64,000 bases of DNA, taken from positions 186,001 to 250,000 of the forward strand of contig WBMZ01004790.1 of assembly GCA_013400975.1 (NCBI GenBank). The letters run 5' to 3'. This DNA comes from Atrichornis clamosus (taxonomy: Eukaryota > Chordata > Aves > Passeriformes > Menuridae). Of the stretch, positions 51,096-60,300 are shown in pieces. The position numbers and the translations under genes are program-made. The notes beneath the pieces are model-generated. The model had not been told where the DNA came from and did not search any database. It saw only the letters and a program-made list of their open reading frames with translations. Numbering within the stretch: position 1 is the stretch's first letter; the number at the start of each line of letters is the position of its first letter.

Positions 51096-51681
51096 TTAGA
51101 TTCTTGACCAAAGAATGATATGGAGAAAGTGCAGTGTAAACAACAATGAAATCCAGTATCTCTCAGTACAGATTTTCATCTGTGTATCTCTTTGCAGCAA
51201 ATCTTGACATACATTATATAATTTTTGCTCTTGTCTCTTTAGTACCAAGGAAGTGTATCCTGACAGCTTGAGGGAAATACCTGTTCCATAAAAAGGCTTC
51301 CTGAAAACCCCATGGCGAATGAGATGCAGAGAGAATCAGGTTTGCAGTCAGTCCATAGAAAAGAATCTTCATACACACACTTGGGCTGTGAGACCATCAG
51401 CAACTCAGCACATAGACAGATCCTCCTGTTTTATAAAAGAAGTTATTTTGCTCTGGAATATATGGCCATTAGGTTACTTTACAAAGATGCTCATCTTGTA
51501 GGCTCTGTTAAGCTGCCACTGAAGTAAACAGAGTTTGTGGCAGCTTGATATCAAAGGATATATACATATACAGAGCAGCAGAACCCTGTATTACATCTAA
51601 TGCATACAGCTTTGTGGTTTGAATGAAGTGAGCTATAGTTATATAGATTTTACTTTTTTAAGAAAAGAAACAGTTTCACCT

Positions 51682-51687
51682 AATAAA
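51682..51687 (+). terminator. Candidate alternative poly(A) signal AATAAA
   Basis: An AATAAA hexamer in the inferred 3' UTR, within taataaaaca. Its downstream flank is not clearly GU-rich, so its use is uncertain. Confidence 0.25.
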
Positions 51688-52817
51688 ACATCTAAAGGTA
51701 AGGAAAGTGCCAGAATGCTGCTGAACTTAATAATTTATCATCTCTTCTCATGTGTCAGCATTATCAAAATAGTTGTTCCTGCAAAATGAACTAATGAGCC
51801 CTTTTCATCAGCACTTTGATATACTGTTATTGTCTGTACAAAGTAAGTGCTGTACTAAGATTTCACTGTCTCACAAAGCAGACTTTTGAAATTGTGCCTA
51901 TGGCAAGTGTTTGTTCTAATGGCCCTGTGCCCTGACTTAGGATGATGCCTGCAGAGGGTCTGAGTTTACTTTCTGTAAGTCAAAGGTGGCTTTAATGAAT
52001 ATAGTAGACTTGGAGCACATGTAAAACCAGTATAAGTAAGAAATTTTGCATATTATCAATTGCAAATATCAATATGCAGACTTCTGGCTTTGAATGCTTT
52101 GATTTCTTTTTCCAACATTTTAACACCAGTCAAAATCCTGCAGAATAGTGGAAAAAAAATGCCTCCTTGCTTTGACAATGCCTTACACAATCCAGGCAGA
52201 CCAAAGTAAATTAGATTCTTTATTTAAAGAGTCTAAGCAGTCCAGCTGCTTATGGGGTAAAATCTGCATACAACTTTCATGTCTCACAGACATGCAGCAG
52301 GCCAAAATCAGCTCCATCAGAGCAGGCTCTGTGTCTCAAAGCACTTTCCTTTTGGAATTGAGGACTCCTGGTGCAGTTGTTCATCAAGTTGACAAGGGCC
52401 CAATCAGGGATTGCTAACTCCTGTGCAATGTCAGCTTCAAGCATATGTAGGTGGAATTCCTTGTGTACAGCAATTGCATGCCACGTTTAAGAGAACTGAA
52501 TTAATGGAGTTCTCCCTTCCTCTCACAGAAGATGGTGTGGATGCATGAGGGTTGCTCCTGTAGGAATGACTCTGTGTCTGACTTGGCCAGCAATGAGACA
52601 GAGTTAGTGTTTGCTTTGGTGTCTCTGACCCTCAGGGCTCTGAATTTGGGAAGGGCTTTTAAGGAGTGTTGGGGAGTGCAGTGCAGGAGACTGGGGTGTT
52701 CTGTAAGCCTGCCAGCCTTGAAGTCCACCTGTACTGGATGGCCACAGACTCAATCCAGGAGCACCCCAGAATCCCTGCACAGGGAACTGCTGTCTTTCTC
52801 ATTACACACATAATCTT

Positions 52818-52856
52818 GTTCTTTTTTTTTTTTTCTTTTTTCTTTTTTTACTTCAG
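52818..52856 (+). promoter_or_regulatory. Long pyrimidine tract ending in cttcag (possible cryptic 3' splice site)
   Basis: A run of T with few C (52821-52849) is followed by acttcag, with AG at 52855-52856. This has the form of a strong 3' splice site inside the inferred 3' UTR. It may be a T-rich microsatellite instead, as no donor pairing is known. Confidence 0.3.
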
Positions 52857-52878
52857 CAAATGGAGACCTTTCTGTATG

Positions 52879-52884
52879 AATAAA
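52879..52884 (+). terminator. Candidate alternative poly(A) signal AATAAA
   Basis: AATAAA within tgaataaagcagtgtc, 23 bases after the cttcag of the pyrimidine tract. It could give a transcript about 2 kb shorter than the distal site. Confidence 0.35.
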
Positions 52885-54520
52885 GCAGTGTCTAACATTA
52901 ATGTTATTGGTTAGATCCCAGTTTTATGGCAATATGGTGCAGTTATATATCAGTCATATATGTATATGTCATTGTAGCCCTGACTCAAGGGAGTACATTG
53001 TGTTGGTAGAACAGAAGATCACATGGGACAGCAGCATTGCCAGGACCTTGCTACTTCCTTTGCTTATGTCTGAGTCCTAGAAACTGCCAGGGATCAGGCA
53101 CTGTGGAGGGAGGAAGAGGGAGGTACTCAAACAGCCTATGACTAGTTTAGGCGAGGTTATGTCTTCCTGAAGGAAATGCTTTGCTTCCTCTCTTTATTAT
53201 CTCTACCACTGTAAGTAGCAAAATGTGCCTTCCAGGGCTTTGCTTTTCCACATCCCCATCCTCACCTATCTCTCTTTTACACCCACACAAGGCTTCTCTT
53301 CTTCTTACCTCGCTTTCCTTTGTCCTTTGGATGATAATATTACATTTTGCCAGAATTACTGAAAATCCTGAACTGGCCCTTTGGTTTGTAAGAATTTGTT
53401 TTAGAAATACGTCCAGCTATATTCCTGCCAGCCCACGGAATTTTGTGTCTGTGCATATCCATGTTGGCTCATTTTAAATGCAGAGTAGTAAACTACACAG
53501 TGAATTAATTCCTGTGCAATTAACCTGTTATTGCACAGAAAGTATGTAGTGGCCCTTTATTCTCATACGTAACACCTATTGCACAGAAGAAGAGTTATGG
53601 TCCTCACAAAGGAGAAGCTGTGCGTTCACCTGGTTTTCTTGAGACAGTGTCTCTTGACTTCTCCAGAGCTGTTCTGTGTATTGGGCAGATAATTTATGCA
53701 TGTGTCTGTCGTTGGAACACAAAACGTGAAATTTTGATCATGAAAGTAAACTTCCATTATTTCTAAACTTACAGAATGTTTGTGGGAGATTAAATTAGAC
53801 ATTATTTACAAAATAGTGTAAAATAATTATTTCTACATCAGAAATGAAAAATCATCCACTAAGAATTTTCAATATATTTAAAAAAAACCTTGTAATTATT
53901 GTATTATTTGAGTGTGAGCAAAATTCAGACCTGATGAAAGGGAGAAAATTCTACTTAAGAGAACTCATACCTGAACTCAGCTCTTTGCTTCTCAGCTTTT
54001 AATAACCAGAAGTTCTTAATAATGAGAGTTCCCAATTTTCTGTGTCCGCATGTACTATAGTTGGATACAGATAACTGCCACCATACCTGGAGAGGAGGGG
54101 AGCTTAATTCTGGTAAATCATTGGCCTTCCAGCAGCGGTCATTGCTGCTTGTACCTGATCTGTTTTTCCATGCTGTGTTTGGGTCTCTAGAAACCAGTGG
54201 CCTTGGCAGGGTTTGGGTACATATGAGCTTGTGAAGTCCCATCATAGTCACTCAGGATTTACACAGAGGATCAGGAAGGACGGGAGACAAAAAAACCCTA
54301 ACTTTTTTTTAATATGTATAAAATTGTCTACTTGACCCTCATAATTGATTTTGGCAGAAGGATATACTTTATTATAACTTATTTTGTTGTTATTTGTAAA
54401 TACAAGATGTCTATGGGAAATATGTAATTCTGAGCTGTGTGTATGGAACAAGCCACTGCACCAAAATATTTCAAATATTTAGAATAGGCAGATTTTTTTT
54501 ATTAAAAGGGACCTAATATG

Positions 54521-54530
54521 TATTTATTTA
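54521..54530 (+). promoter_or_regulatory. AU-rich-element-like motif in the 3' UTR
   Basis: The sequence tatttattta contains two overlapping ATTTA pentamers. Such motifs can recruit mRNA-decay or stabilising proteins. In an AT-rich UTR it could also occur by chance. Confidence 0.35.
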
Positions 54531-54869
54531 CATATACCATTCAAATTTTGTCCAGCTTCTTCATTATACTAACCCAGCTTTTTAGGGAATTTTATAGCAC
54601 AGGTATTACATATATATTTTTGTATATATGTCATACTGTAAATCCATAATACAATTTTCTAAACTTTCTGATTAGCCAGTTCTTTGAGTGAATTAAAGGG
54701 GGAGAGTATAGGCAAATTGCTTTCAGACTCGTTCAGGAATATGTATCCGTGGCAATGTACCTGAACCAGAACTGTACAGCATCCTTTTCATATTGTATAC
54801 ATTTTCTCTTTGATGAAAAAATGTTAACTATTTTTGTTTATGACTAATTTATTTTTTATTATTGTGAAA

Positions 54870-54875
54870 AATAAA
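54870..54875 (+). terminator. THSD4: Distal poly(A) signal of THSD4
   Basis: AATAAA within gtgaaaaataaagtaactc. It is followed within 20-45 bases by a GT/T-rich stretch (tttgtgactttcttttttgg, then ttgatctgtgcttg), the expected cleavage context. Upstream is AT-rich with several tgtata/tgtaca elements. Cleavage would fall near 54890-54897. After this point sequence character changes toward intergenic and repeat content. Confidence 0.6.
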
Positions 54876-54895
54876 GTAACTCAAGATGAATTTGT

Positions 54896-55242
54896 GACTT
54901 TCTTTTTTGGTTGATCTGTGCTTGAGTTTCTTGTGAATTAAGTATAAGCATTAAAAAGGGTACACGCTAAGGGAACTTAGCAAATTTAGGAGTGGGCACA
55001 ATATAACCGAGTTGCAGAAGGTGCTATAACTCACATGACAGCCTTTGAGGGTGCCAGCAGGCCCAGAGTTGTCCCGGGACAGTGGCGTGCATTCGCAGGG
55101 AGCGGCGCTGGAGGAACGTGACCTCCCCACCTGCAGCTTCTGCTGATGAGGGGTCCTGCTGGTTCTCCCCCACTCTGACATAACCAGAGCAGCACTGCAG
55201 ACAGTTCTCTGCAAATTTAAGGGTCATTTCACTATAGAAAAG
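54896..55242. other. Intergenic sequence just past the THSD4 end
   Basis: About 350 bases with rising GC content from 55.06 kb on. No gene, repeat or RNA is recognised. Confidence 0.6.
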
Positions 55243-55250
55243 TGACGTCA
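55243..55250. promoter_or_regulatory. Perfect palindromic CRE (TGACGTCA)
   Basis: A full cAMP-response element abuts the end of a CR1 fragment and lies about 180 bases before the CpG-rich block. A partial match (cacgtcag) occurs near 55.32 kb inside the CR1 segment. Full CREs are typical of CREB/ATF-bound CpG-island promoters, but one motif alone is weak evidence. Confidence 0.5.
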
Positions 55251-55362
55251 CGGAATCATTAAGGTTGGGAAAGACCTCTGAGATCATCGAGTCCAGCCTT
55301 TGACCAAACCACCGCCACGTCAGCCAGACCACAGCACCGAGCGCTGCGTCCGGTCGTTGAAG
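55251..55362 (-). mobile_element. CR1 LINE 3'-end fragment
   Basis: It begins ggaatcattaaggttggg and continues aaagacctctgagatcatcg and agtccagcctttgacc, with later landmarks agaccacagcaccgagcg. These are the reverse complement of an avian CR1 terminus. About 110 bases are recognisable before similarity fades near cggtcgttgaag. It is longer and less decayed than the copy at 26.9 kb. Confidence 0.85.
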
Positions 55363-55429
55363 TCCCAGGGGAGCAAAACCACACCGGCACCTTTCTGGAG
55401 GTAGCCCGATGTTATCTGTGCTTTCACCT

Positions 55430-55860
55430 TTGCAGCTCCCGGCGGCTGTGTCCAGCTCCTGAGGAGCGGCACTTCCCGGTGTTCGCAGCTCGCCGTGACG
55501 GGCGCGTGAGGGGGCGCGCGCGGCGCCTTCCCGCCCGCCGGGCGCTGAGGGGACAGGACCGCCCGGTGTCCCCGCTGTATTCCCACGGGATCCGCGCAGT
55601 GTCCGCACTGTATCCTCACGGTGTCCCCGCTGTATCCTCACGGGATCCGCGCAGTGTCCGCACTGTATCCTCACGGTGTCCCCGCTGTATCCTCACGGGA
55701 TCCGCGCAGTGTCCGCACTGTATCCTCACGGTGTCCCCGCTGTATCCTCACGGTGTCCCCGCGTTCCGGGGCAGACGGGTGAGCGCAGGGCCGGCCCGGG
55801 CCGCATGCTGCGGCTCAGGGGCACCGCGGGCGGGGAACCAGCACCTGGGACCCTCTCTGG
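55430..55860. promoter_or_regulatory. CpG-rich island, candidate promoter
   Basis: This stretch has dense CpG (for example gggggcgcgcgcggcgcc near 55.51 kb), in sharp contrast to the AT-rich flanks. It includes a 55-bp minisatellite. A donor-like sequence, gacgggtgagcgc, has its GT at 55779-55780 on the + strand. With the CRE upstream this could be a promoter with a non-coding first exon. Alternatively the CpG density may come from the minisatellite alone. No coding exon is recognised. Confidence 0.4.
55566..55763. repeat. Nested GC-rich minisatellite, 55-bp period
   Basis: Units start with gtgtccccgc at 55566, 55621, 55676 and 55731, exactly 55 bases apart. The last unit is cut short and gtgtcccc recurs 22 bases later at 55753. 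Each 55-mer is itself built of a 22-mer (gtgtccccgctgtatcctca+cg), an 11-mer (ggatccgcgca) and a second, variant 22-mer (gtgtccgcactgtatcctca+cg). The first copy has one divergent stretch (ttcccacg for tcctcacg). The lack of stop codons produces long open frames on both strands that are artefacts. Confidence 0.95.
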
Positions 55861-55898
55861 GGATACAGAGATTTTATGGGTTGAACAAACGTGTGGCG

Positions 55899-55940
55899 GT
55901 TTTTTTGGCCGGTTTTTTTGTTTTGGTTTTTTTTTTTTTA
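55899..55940. repeat. T/G-rich simple sequence
   Basis: Runs of T broken by gg (ggtttttttggcc, then ttttggtttt and a final T run) close the GC-rich block on its right side. Confidence 0.6.
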
Positions 55941-57045
55941 AGTAGGACTTGAGTTATTAAGCCATAAAATTATACAAAAATTAATGCCTTGCTCTTCCCC
56001 CAGATGTTCTTTAGGTTTAAAATAAAACTTCAGTGTAAAATTAGGAGCCCTGTAGCAGCTGCAGTACTTCCCTGTGGTGATTTGTCGAGTCCTCAAGCCT
56101 GAGGAGCCCGAGAAGGATTCCACGTCAGCAGATGATGCTGGTTTCAGGGGATGCCTGCAAAGAGTGGACCTCTAAGGTAAATACAGAGGCTGTAGCCAAA
56201 GTTACAAGAGCTCTGAGCAACCCTGCACTGAGCAGCTGTTGAGTGCAAAATGCTCATCTTTAATGCCTGTCTCCATGTCCTATTTTCATGTTAAACTTTA
56301 ATTTGTTGGTTCAGTATATTCTTATGCAAACAGTTTTACATACTTACAGCTAGCAACATAGTCTTAAAAGGAAACGAAAACCAAAGGAAACCATTAGAGA
56401 CTTTATTGATGAGGTAAAATTCAAAGAATTTTGTGTTGTCATTGTGTTGTGTTCAACCAGGTGACTTCTACGGTTGAAATGCCCAAGAATATTTTAAGTG
56501 CAATCTTGAGATCCACAACAGAGATTTTAGTATTGAGTTGAAGCAATTACTGAGTGGAAGGGAGGAAATGAATGCCTATAAATGTCTAGCACAGCTTTGG
56601 GCAGTGTAGATAATTTTTGTTGAATTTCCTTTGTTACCCTGGGCTGTTTTATTTTGTTTGTTCTCTGTTACTCATTTTTGCTTGGGATATTGAAAGAAAA
56701 GCAATTGTTTGACGAAGAAAGACTCCAACTTTCAAAAAAGGAAAAATCCAATAGGGTAGATTGGGAACGAAAAGTAAATTTGCTCTAATATTAAAACAAC
56801 TTTCATATTTCATCCCTATAAAATTACATGTGTAATTTTGAGTAAGGCATAGGAAAGTAAACATTTAAAGTGTACATAATATGAAATAAACATAATGCAC
56901 CTGTACTGAAATTGAAATTATTTTAGGATGTGTGCATGCAAATGAATCAGGGGAGCATGCCGGTAATTGTGAAGAAAACCACATCGTGTGCTTTCAGTGT
57001 AATTGTTGTCCAGCAGCTGTAAACCCGTGAGTCAGTTTGTGCCTG
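55941..57045. other. Intergenic, nothing recognised
   Basis: AT-rich sequence with no recognisable exon, RNA gene or interspersed repeat. Confidence 0.6.
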
Positions 57046-57395
57046 TGTCGTGGTTTAATCCCATGCACAGCCAGTGGCTCAGTCCCCACCCGGTGGGATG
57101 GGGAAAGAGTAAAAGTGAGAAAACTCATGGGCTGAGATAAACACAGTTCAGTAGGTAAAGCAAAAGTCACATGCACAAGCAAAGCAAAGCAAGGAATTCA
57201 TTCACCACTTCCCACGGGCAGGGAGGTGTTCAGCCATCCCCAGGGATGTCCCAGCTGTGTCCTCTGCCAGCTTCTCGTGCCCCCCCAGCCTCCTTGCTGG
57301 CAGGGTGGTGTCAGGAGCAGAAAAGGCCTTGGCTCTGCTTAAGCACTACTTAACAGTGATGAAAACACCTCTGTGTCAACAGTAGTTTTCAGCAC
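57046..57395. mobile_element. Decayed avian endogenous-retrovirus LTR fragment (solo LTR)
   Basis: It starts with tgtcgtggtttaatccca. It contains landmarks I associate with a common bird ERV LTR: cacccggtgggatgggg, ctcatgggctgagataaa, ccagcttctcgtgcccccc, cagcctccttgctggcag and agcactactta. The right boundary is unclear. Divergence and internal deletions are evident. No gag, pol or env coding sequence is seen nearby, so it appears to be a solo or truncated LTR. The assignment is from memory of the family pattern, and strand is left open. Confidence 0.7.
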
Positions 57396-60300
57396 ATTTC
57401 TTGGAAATGGTTGCTATTGTCCTAGAATGAGAGTATGCTATAGATGCAGAATTAAGAAGTAGCTAGAATGTGACTTGCTCAAAAAGACTGTCATAAATTC
57501 ACTAGCTCAGGTGGGCGTTTAAAGATGAGTGAATGCTCTTTGGCTGCTGCAGAATAAGGGGAAATGAGACTCTGTAAAATCCAGTCCAGCTTAATTACAA
57601 AGCAGCACTTGTCTGAAAAAGTATTTTTGCTTGTAACTGAAGCAACTTGCTCAGCACTGAATTTTGGCTGAGAGTAGAGAATAAAACGTAGTCATACTTT
57701 CTAGTTTCATCCTAGAGATTGGCAAGTGGTGCAGTCAGCTATATAAATGCATGAGTCAGACTTTTTTGATATATTTTGACTCAAAATATGAAGAACTGAG
57801 AGCCTACAGCAGCAGTAAACCTTTATGCTATTTTAACAACAAAGTAGTGAAGCAGAGAACAAGGAAAAACGTGCAAATGTTCTACCAACTTTTTTTAGTT
57901 GCTAACACATAACCTTGGGAAAAGGTGTTTATTTGAAAGATTTCGAAATTCTGTGCATACTTCTCATTCTAACACTTAGAACACGGTGTCCATTTTTCAT
58001 CATGTTACAGCTGTAGCAAAAACATCATGGCTTTTTACACTAAACTGTAATAAGTGGATTCCTTTCCACCTCCGATTTTTTTCTTTTCGCATTGGGCATA
58101 ATCTTCCTTAGCACACATACAAACCATCTTAAAAATGACCAATTTACCCTGTCTTTTCTTGATGTAAATTGATAGGCTATGCTGTTGTACTGGGCCAGTA
58201 AGTACAACCTCTGGGTCTTTGATACAGAGCATAACACACTTCTTGTGTTATCAATATAAATAAAGAATGAATGCAACAGGTAATATGTGCGTGGAAGACA
58301 TGCAGACAGTGGATCAGCTTCTTGACTTCTTCATTCTCTCTGATGTGTACTTACATGAATACATATTCTATCTCCATGTTTTATGCAAGCACTTTTAAGG
58401 GCAGCATTAGAAAGCCAAACTGTAAACTGCAACTGTAGTCTGAAATCAATAAAATGACATAAAATAGAGAAAGGTTACATTATGAAATTCTGCATTTGGA
58501 ATGCAAAATGTAAAGATCAAATGCAAACTGAAGAATTACAAAAAATCAAAGTGAATGATTAATCACAGGTAACACAGTGGTGATTTTTTTTTAACAACAT
58601 GAGTTCATGCAAGAATAGTGATTTCTCTCTCACTAGCATTGACAACATCTGTACTTAAATCATGTGTCACATGGAAAGTATTGTTGGAGATTTGAAAGGA
58701 GTCTGGAAAAGGGAAATGAAAACAAATATATTTGTCTCTATCCACTATGAGCAATTTTTAAATTAATTAGGTTTGCTTACTCTAGAAGGTGAAGCCTGGG
58801 CATGGATTTAACAGTCCACAGTGTGTTAGGTTTTTGGATTTAATTATTTTGATCATTAGGAGGCTAGTGATCAATAAAAGAGTCTTGCAAGGATAAGGGG
58901 GAAAAAAGCAATTTAATTTTCAAGAAAAAAGATGGCATTTACCACGTGTAAATAACTGAATTATTTTCTGACTGGGGGGGATATGGTGGAATCGATGCAG
59001 GATAAGGATACTTTAGACAGATGTCTATTTTTGAATCTTGCTTCAGGACAGGAAGATGGACTAAGTCATCTTATAAAACTTCTGTTCTTTAATGTACAGC
59101 ACAGCAATAATGATAAGAATAATAAAGTGATTCTGTTTGTCTTGGGTGTTCTGTGTCCTGTGAAACAGGGAATAAGATCTGCTTAATTTTGGGAAATAGG
59201 CATATTCGGGGTGGGGGAGATCATGTCAGAAAAGACCATTTTTTTGATTGGGGATCTGGTAGGAGAGGGTAAGTAAATAAAATTTATGTACAACCTCCCC
59301 TTGCTGAGAGCATCCAATTTCTTTTGATTTCAATGAGCTCTGAATTGAGAACTTTTTTCTTGCTGAAGAACAGTAGTTTAATTGTCACTCAGCTAGATTC
59401 ATATCCCACATGAGGGATATTTTTTTAATGAATATGTATTTTTAAATATGTATTTATAGGAAGTGCATTCTAGTTATGAAAAGTCAATCCTCCAGCTCTG
59501 TATTTTCTAGACATCTCTGTTCCTTCTTAGGTACAAGCCCTTGTCCTTTACATGCTGGGGTTGAACTTGGATGTCTAGCCTGGGAAACCACAGGTGGAAA
59601 TTGCCTTTGGATGTATTCAGTTTTTCAACCAAAAGTTTGTATTGCTTAAAGCTACTCATTTGTTCTATAATCTTGCTTGTACACCTGATTCCTAAATCCT
59701 TGCATTCATTTTCTATCTTTTGCAGGCTGAGTTTTCAGTCCATAGATGATGCTTCTTAAACAAGAGAGATGTAGTTCAAAGCTGTTTTGCTTAAGTAACA
59801 GTCCTCTGCAAACTGCTAGGATAGGCCATTCTTTTGCTGTGAATTTCTGCACTGTTTATGTGAGGATACAGATTTCTTTCATATTGTAAGATTTCTGCAA
59901 TATCAGAACCTTGAACATTTTAGCATAGTCCTGTGGTTCCCTATTTGTCACTTTTCCAATGTGGTGATGAATGTTTTTAGCAAGAAGGCTAAAGCACTTG
60001 GCTGTCCACATGAGCAATAGCAGATCAGATCAAGAGTGCTACAAAGCTTAGTGCTGCTTCTCCCATTCCTTTTCTGCTGCTGAAAACTGGTGATTTTTCT
60101 TTTAGAAGTGCAGAGGGAATGGCTGCCTTCCCATCCCCCTGCTTCCAGCTGTAACGTTTTCATTTCTCTACACTAACACAATGTCAGCACATTTGGCATC
60201 TTTTCAGTCCAGTGTTGGAAATACAGTGTATAATTAATTCAGTGTGAGTCTTCTTGAACTAATTGATAATAATGCCAGCATAGCTGCATGTGATACAGCA

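Larger units (their letters stand above)
1..54895 (+). other. THSD4: THSD4 gene, 3' portion (11 coding exons plus 3' UTR)
   Basis: Eleven exons with canonical GT-AG borders splice into one open frame of about 623 residues from 29 to 49000. The order is ADAMTS cysteine-rich end, spacer, linker, six TSP1 repeats and PLAC. There is no metalloprotease in this part, as expected for an ADAMTS-like protein. The exon sequences closely match what I know of vertebrate THSD4/ADAMTSL6, especially the spacer segment with WAIDRPG and the PLAC end. The human protein is about 1,018 residues (from memory), so roughly the last 60% is here. Known family role: secreted matrix protein that binds fibrillin-1 and supports microfibril assembly. 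ADAMTSL4 and papilin are the nearest alternatives and fit less well. The transcript end is inferred from a poly(A) signal. Confidence 0.9.
49001..54895 (+). other. THSD4: Inferred THSD4 3' UTR, about 5.9 kb
   Basis: After the stop codon the sequence is AT-rich with no coding signal up to an AATAAA at 54870. Features inside are a 25-bp exact tandem duplication (51046-51095), a small AT-rich hairpin near 50963-50981, a long pyrimidine tract followed by cttcag at 52818-52856, candidate early poly(A) signals at 51682 and 52879, and an AU-rich-element-like motif at 54521-54530. A long 3' UTR fits what I recall of mammalian THSD4, but the 3' end is inferred from sequence only. Earlier termination is possible. 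Confidence 0.6.

Noticed and set aside
55024..55674. 216-codon antisense open frame over the GC-rich block
   Set aside because: It crosses the CR1 fragment and the 55-bp minisatellite, where stop codons are scarce in every frame. It has no domain, and other frames on both strands are open too.
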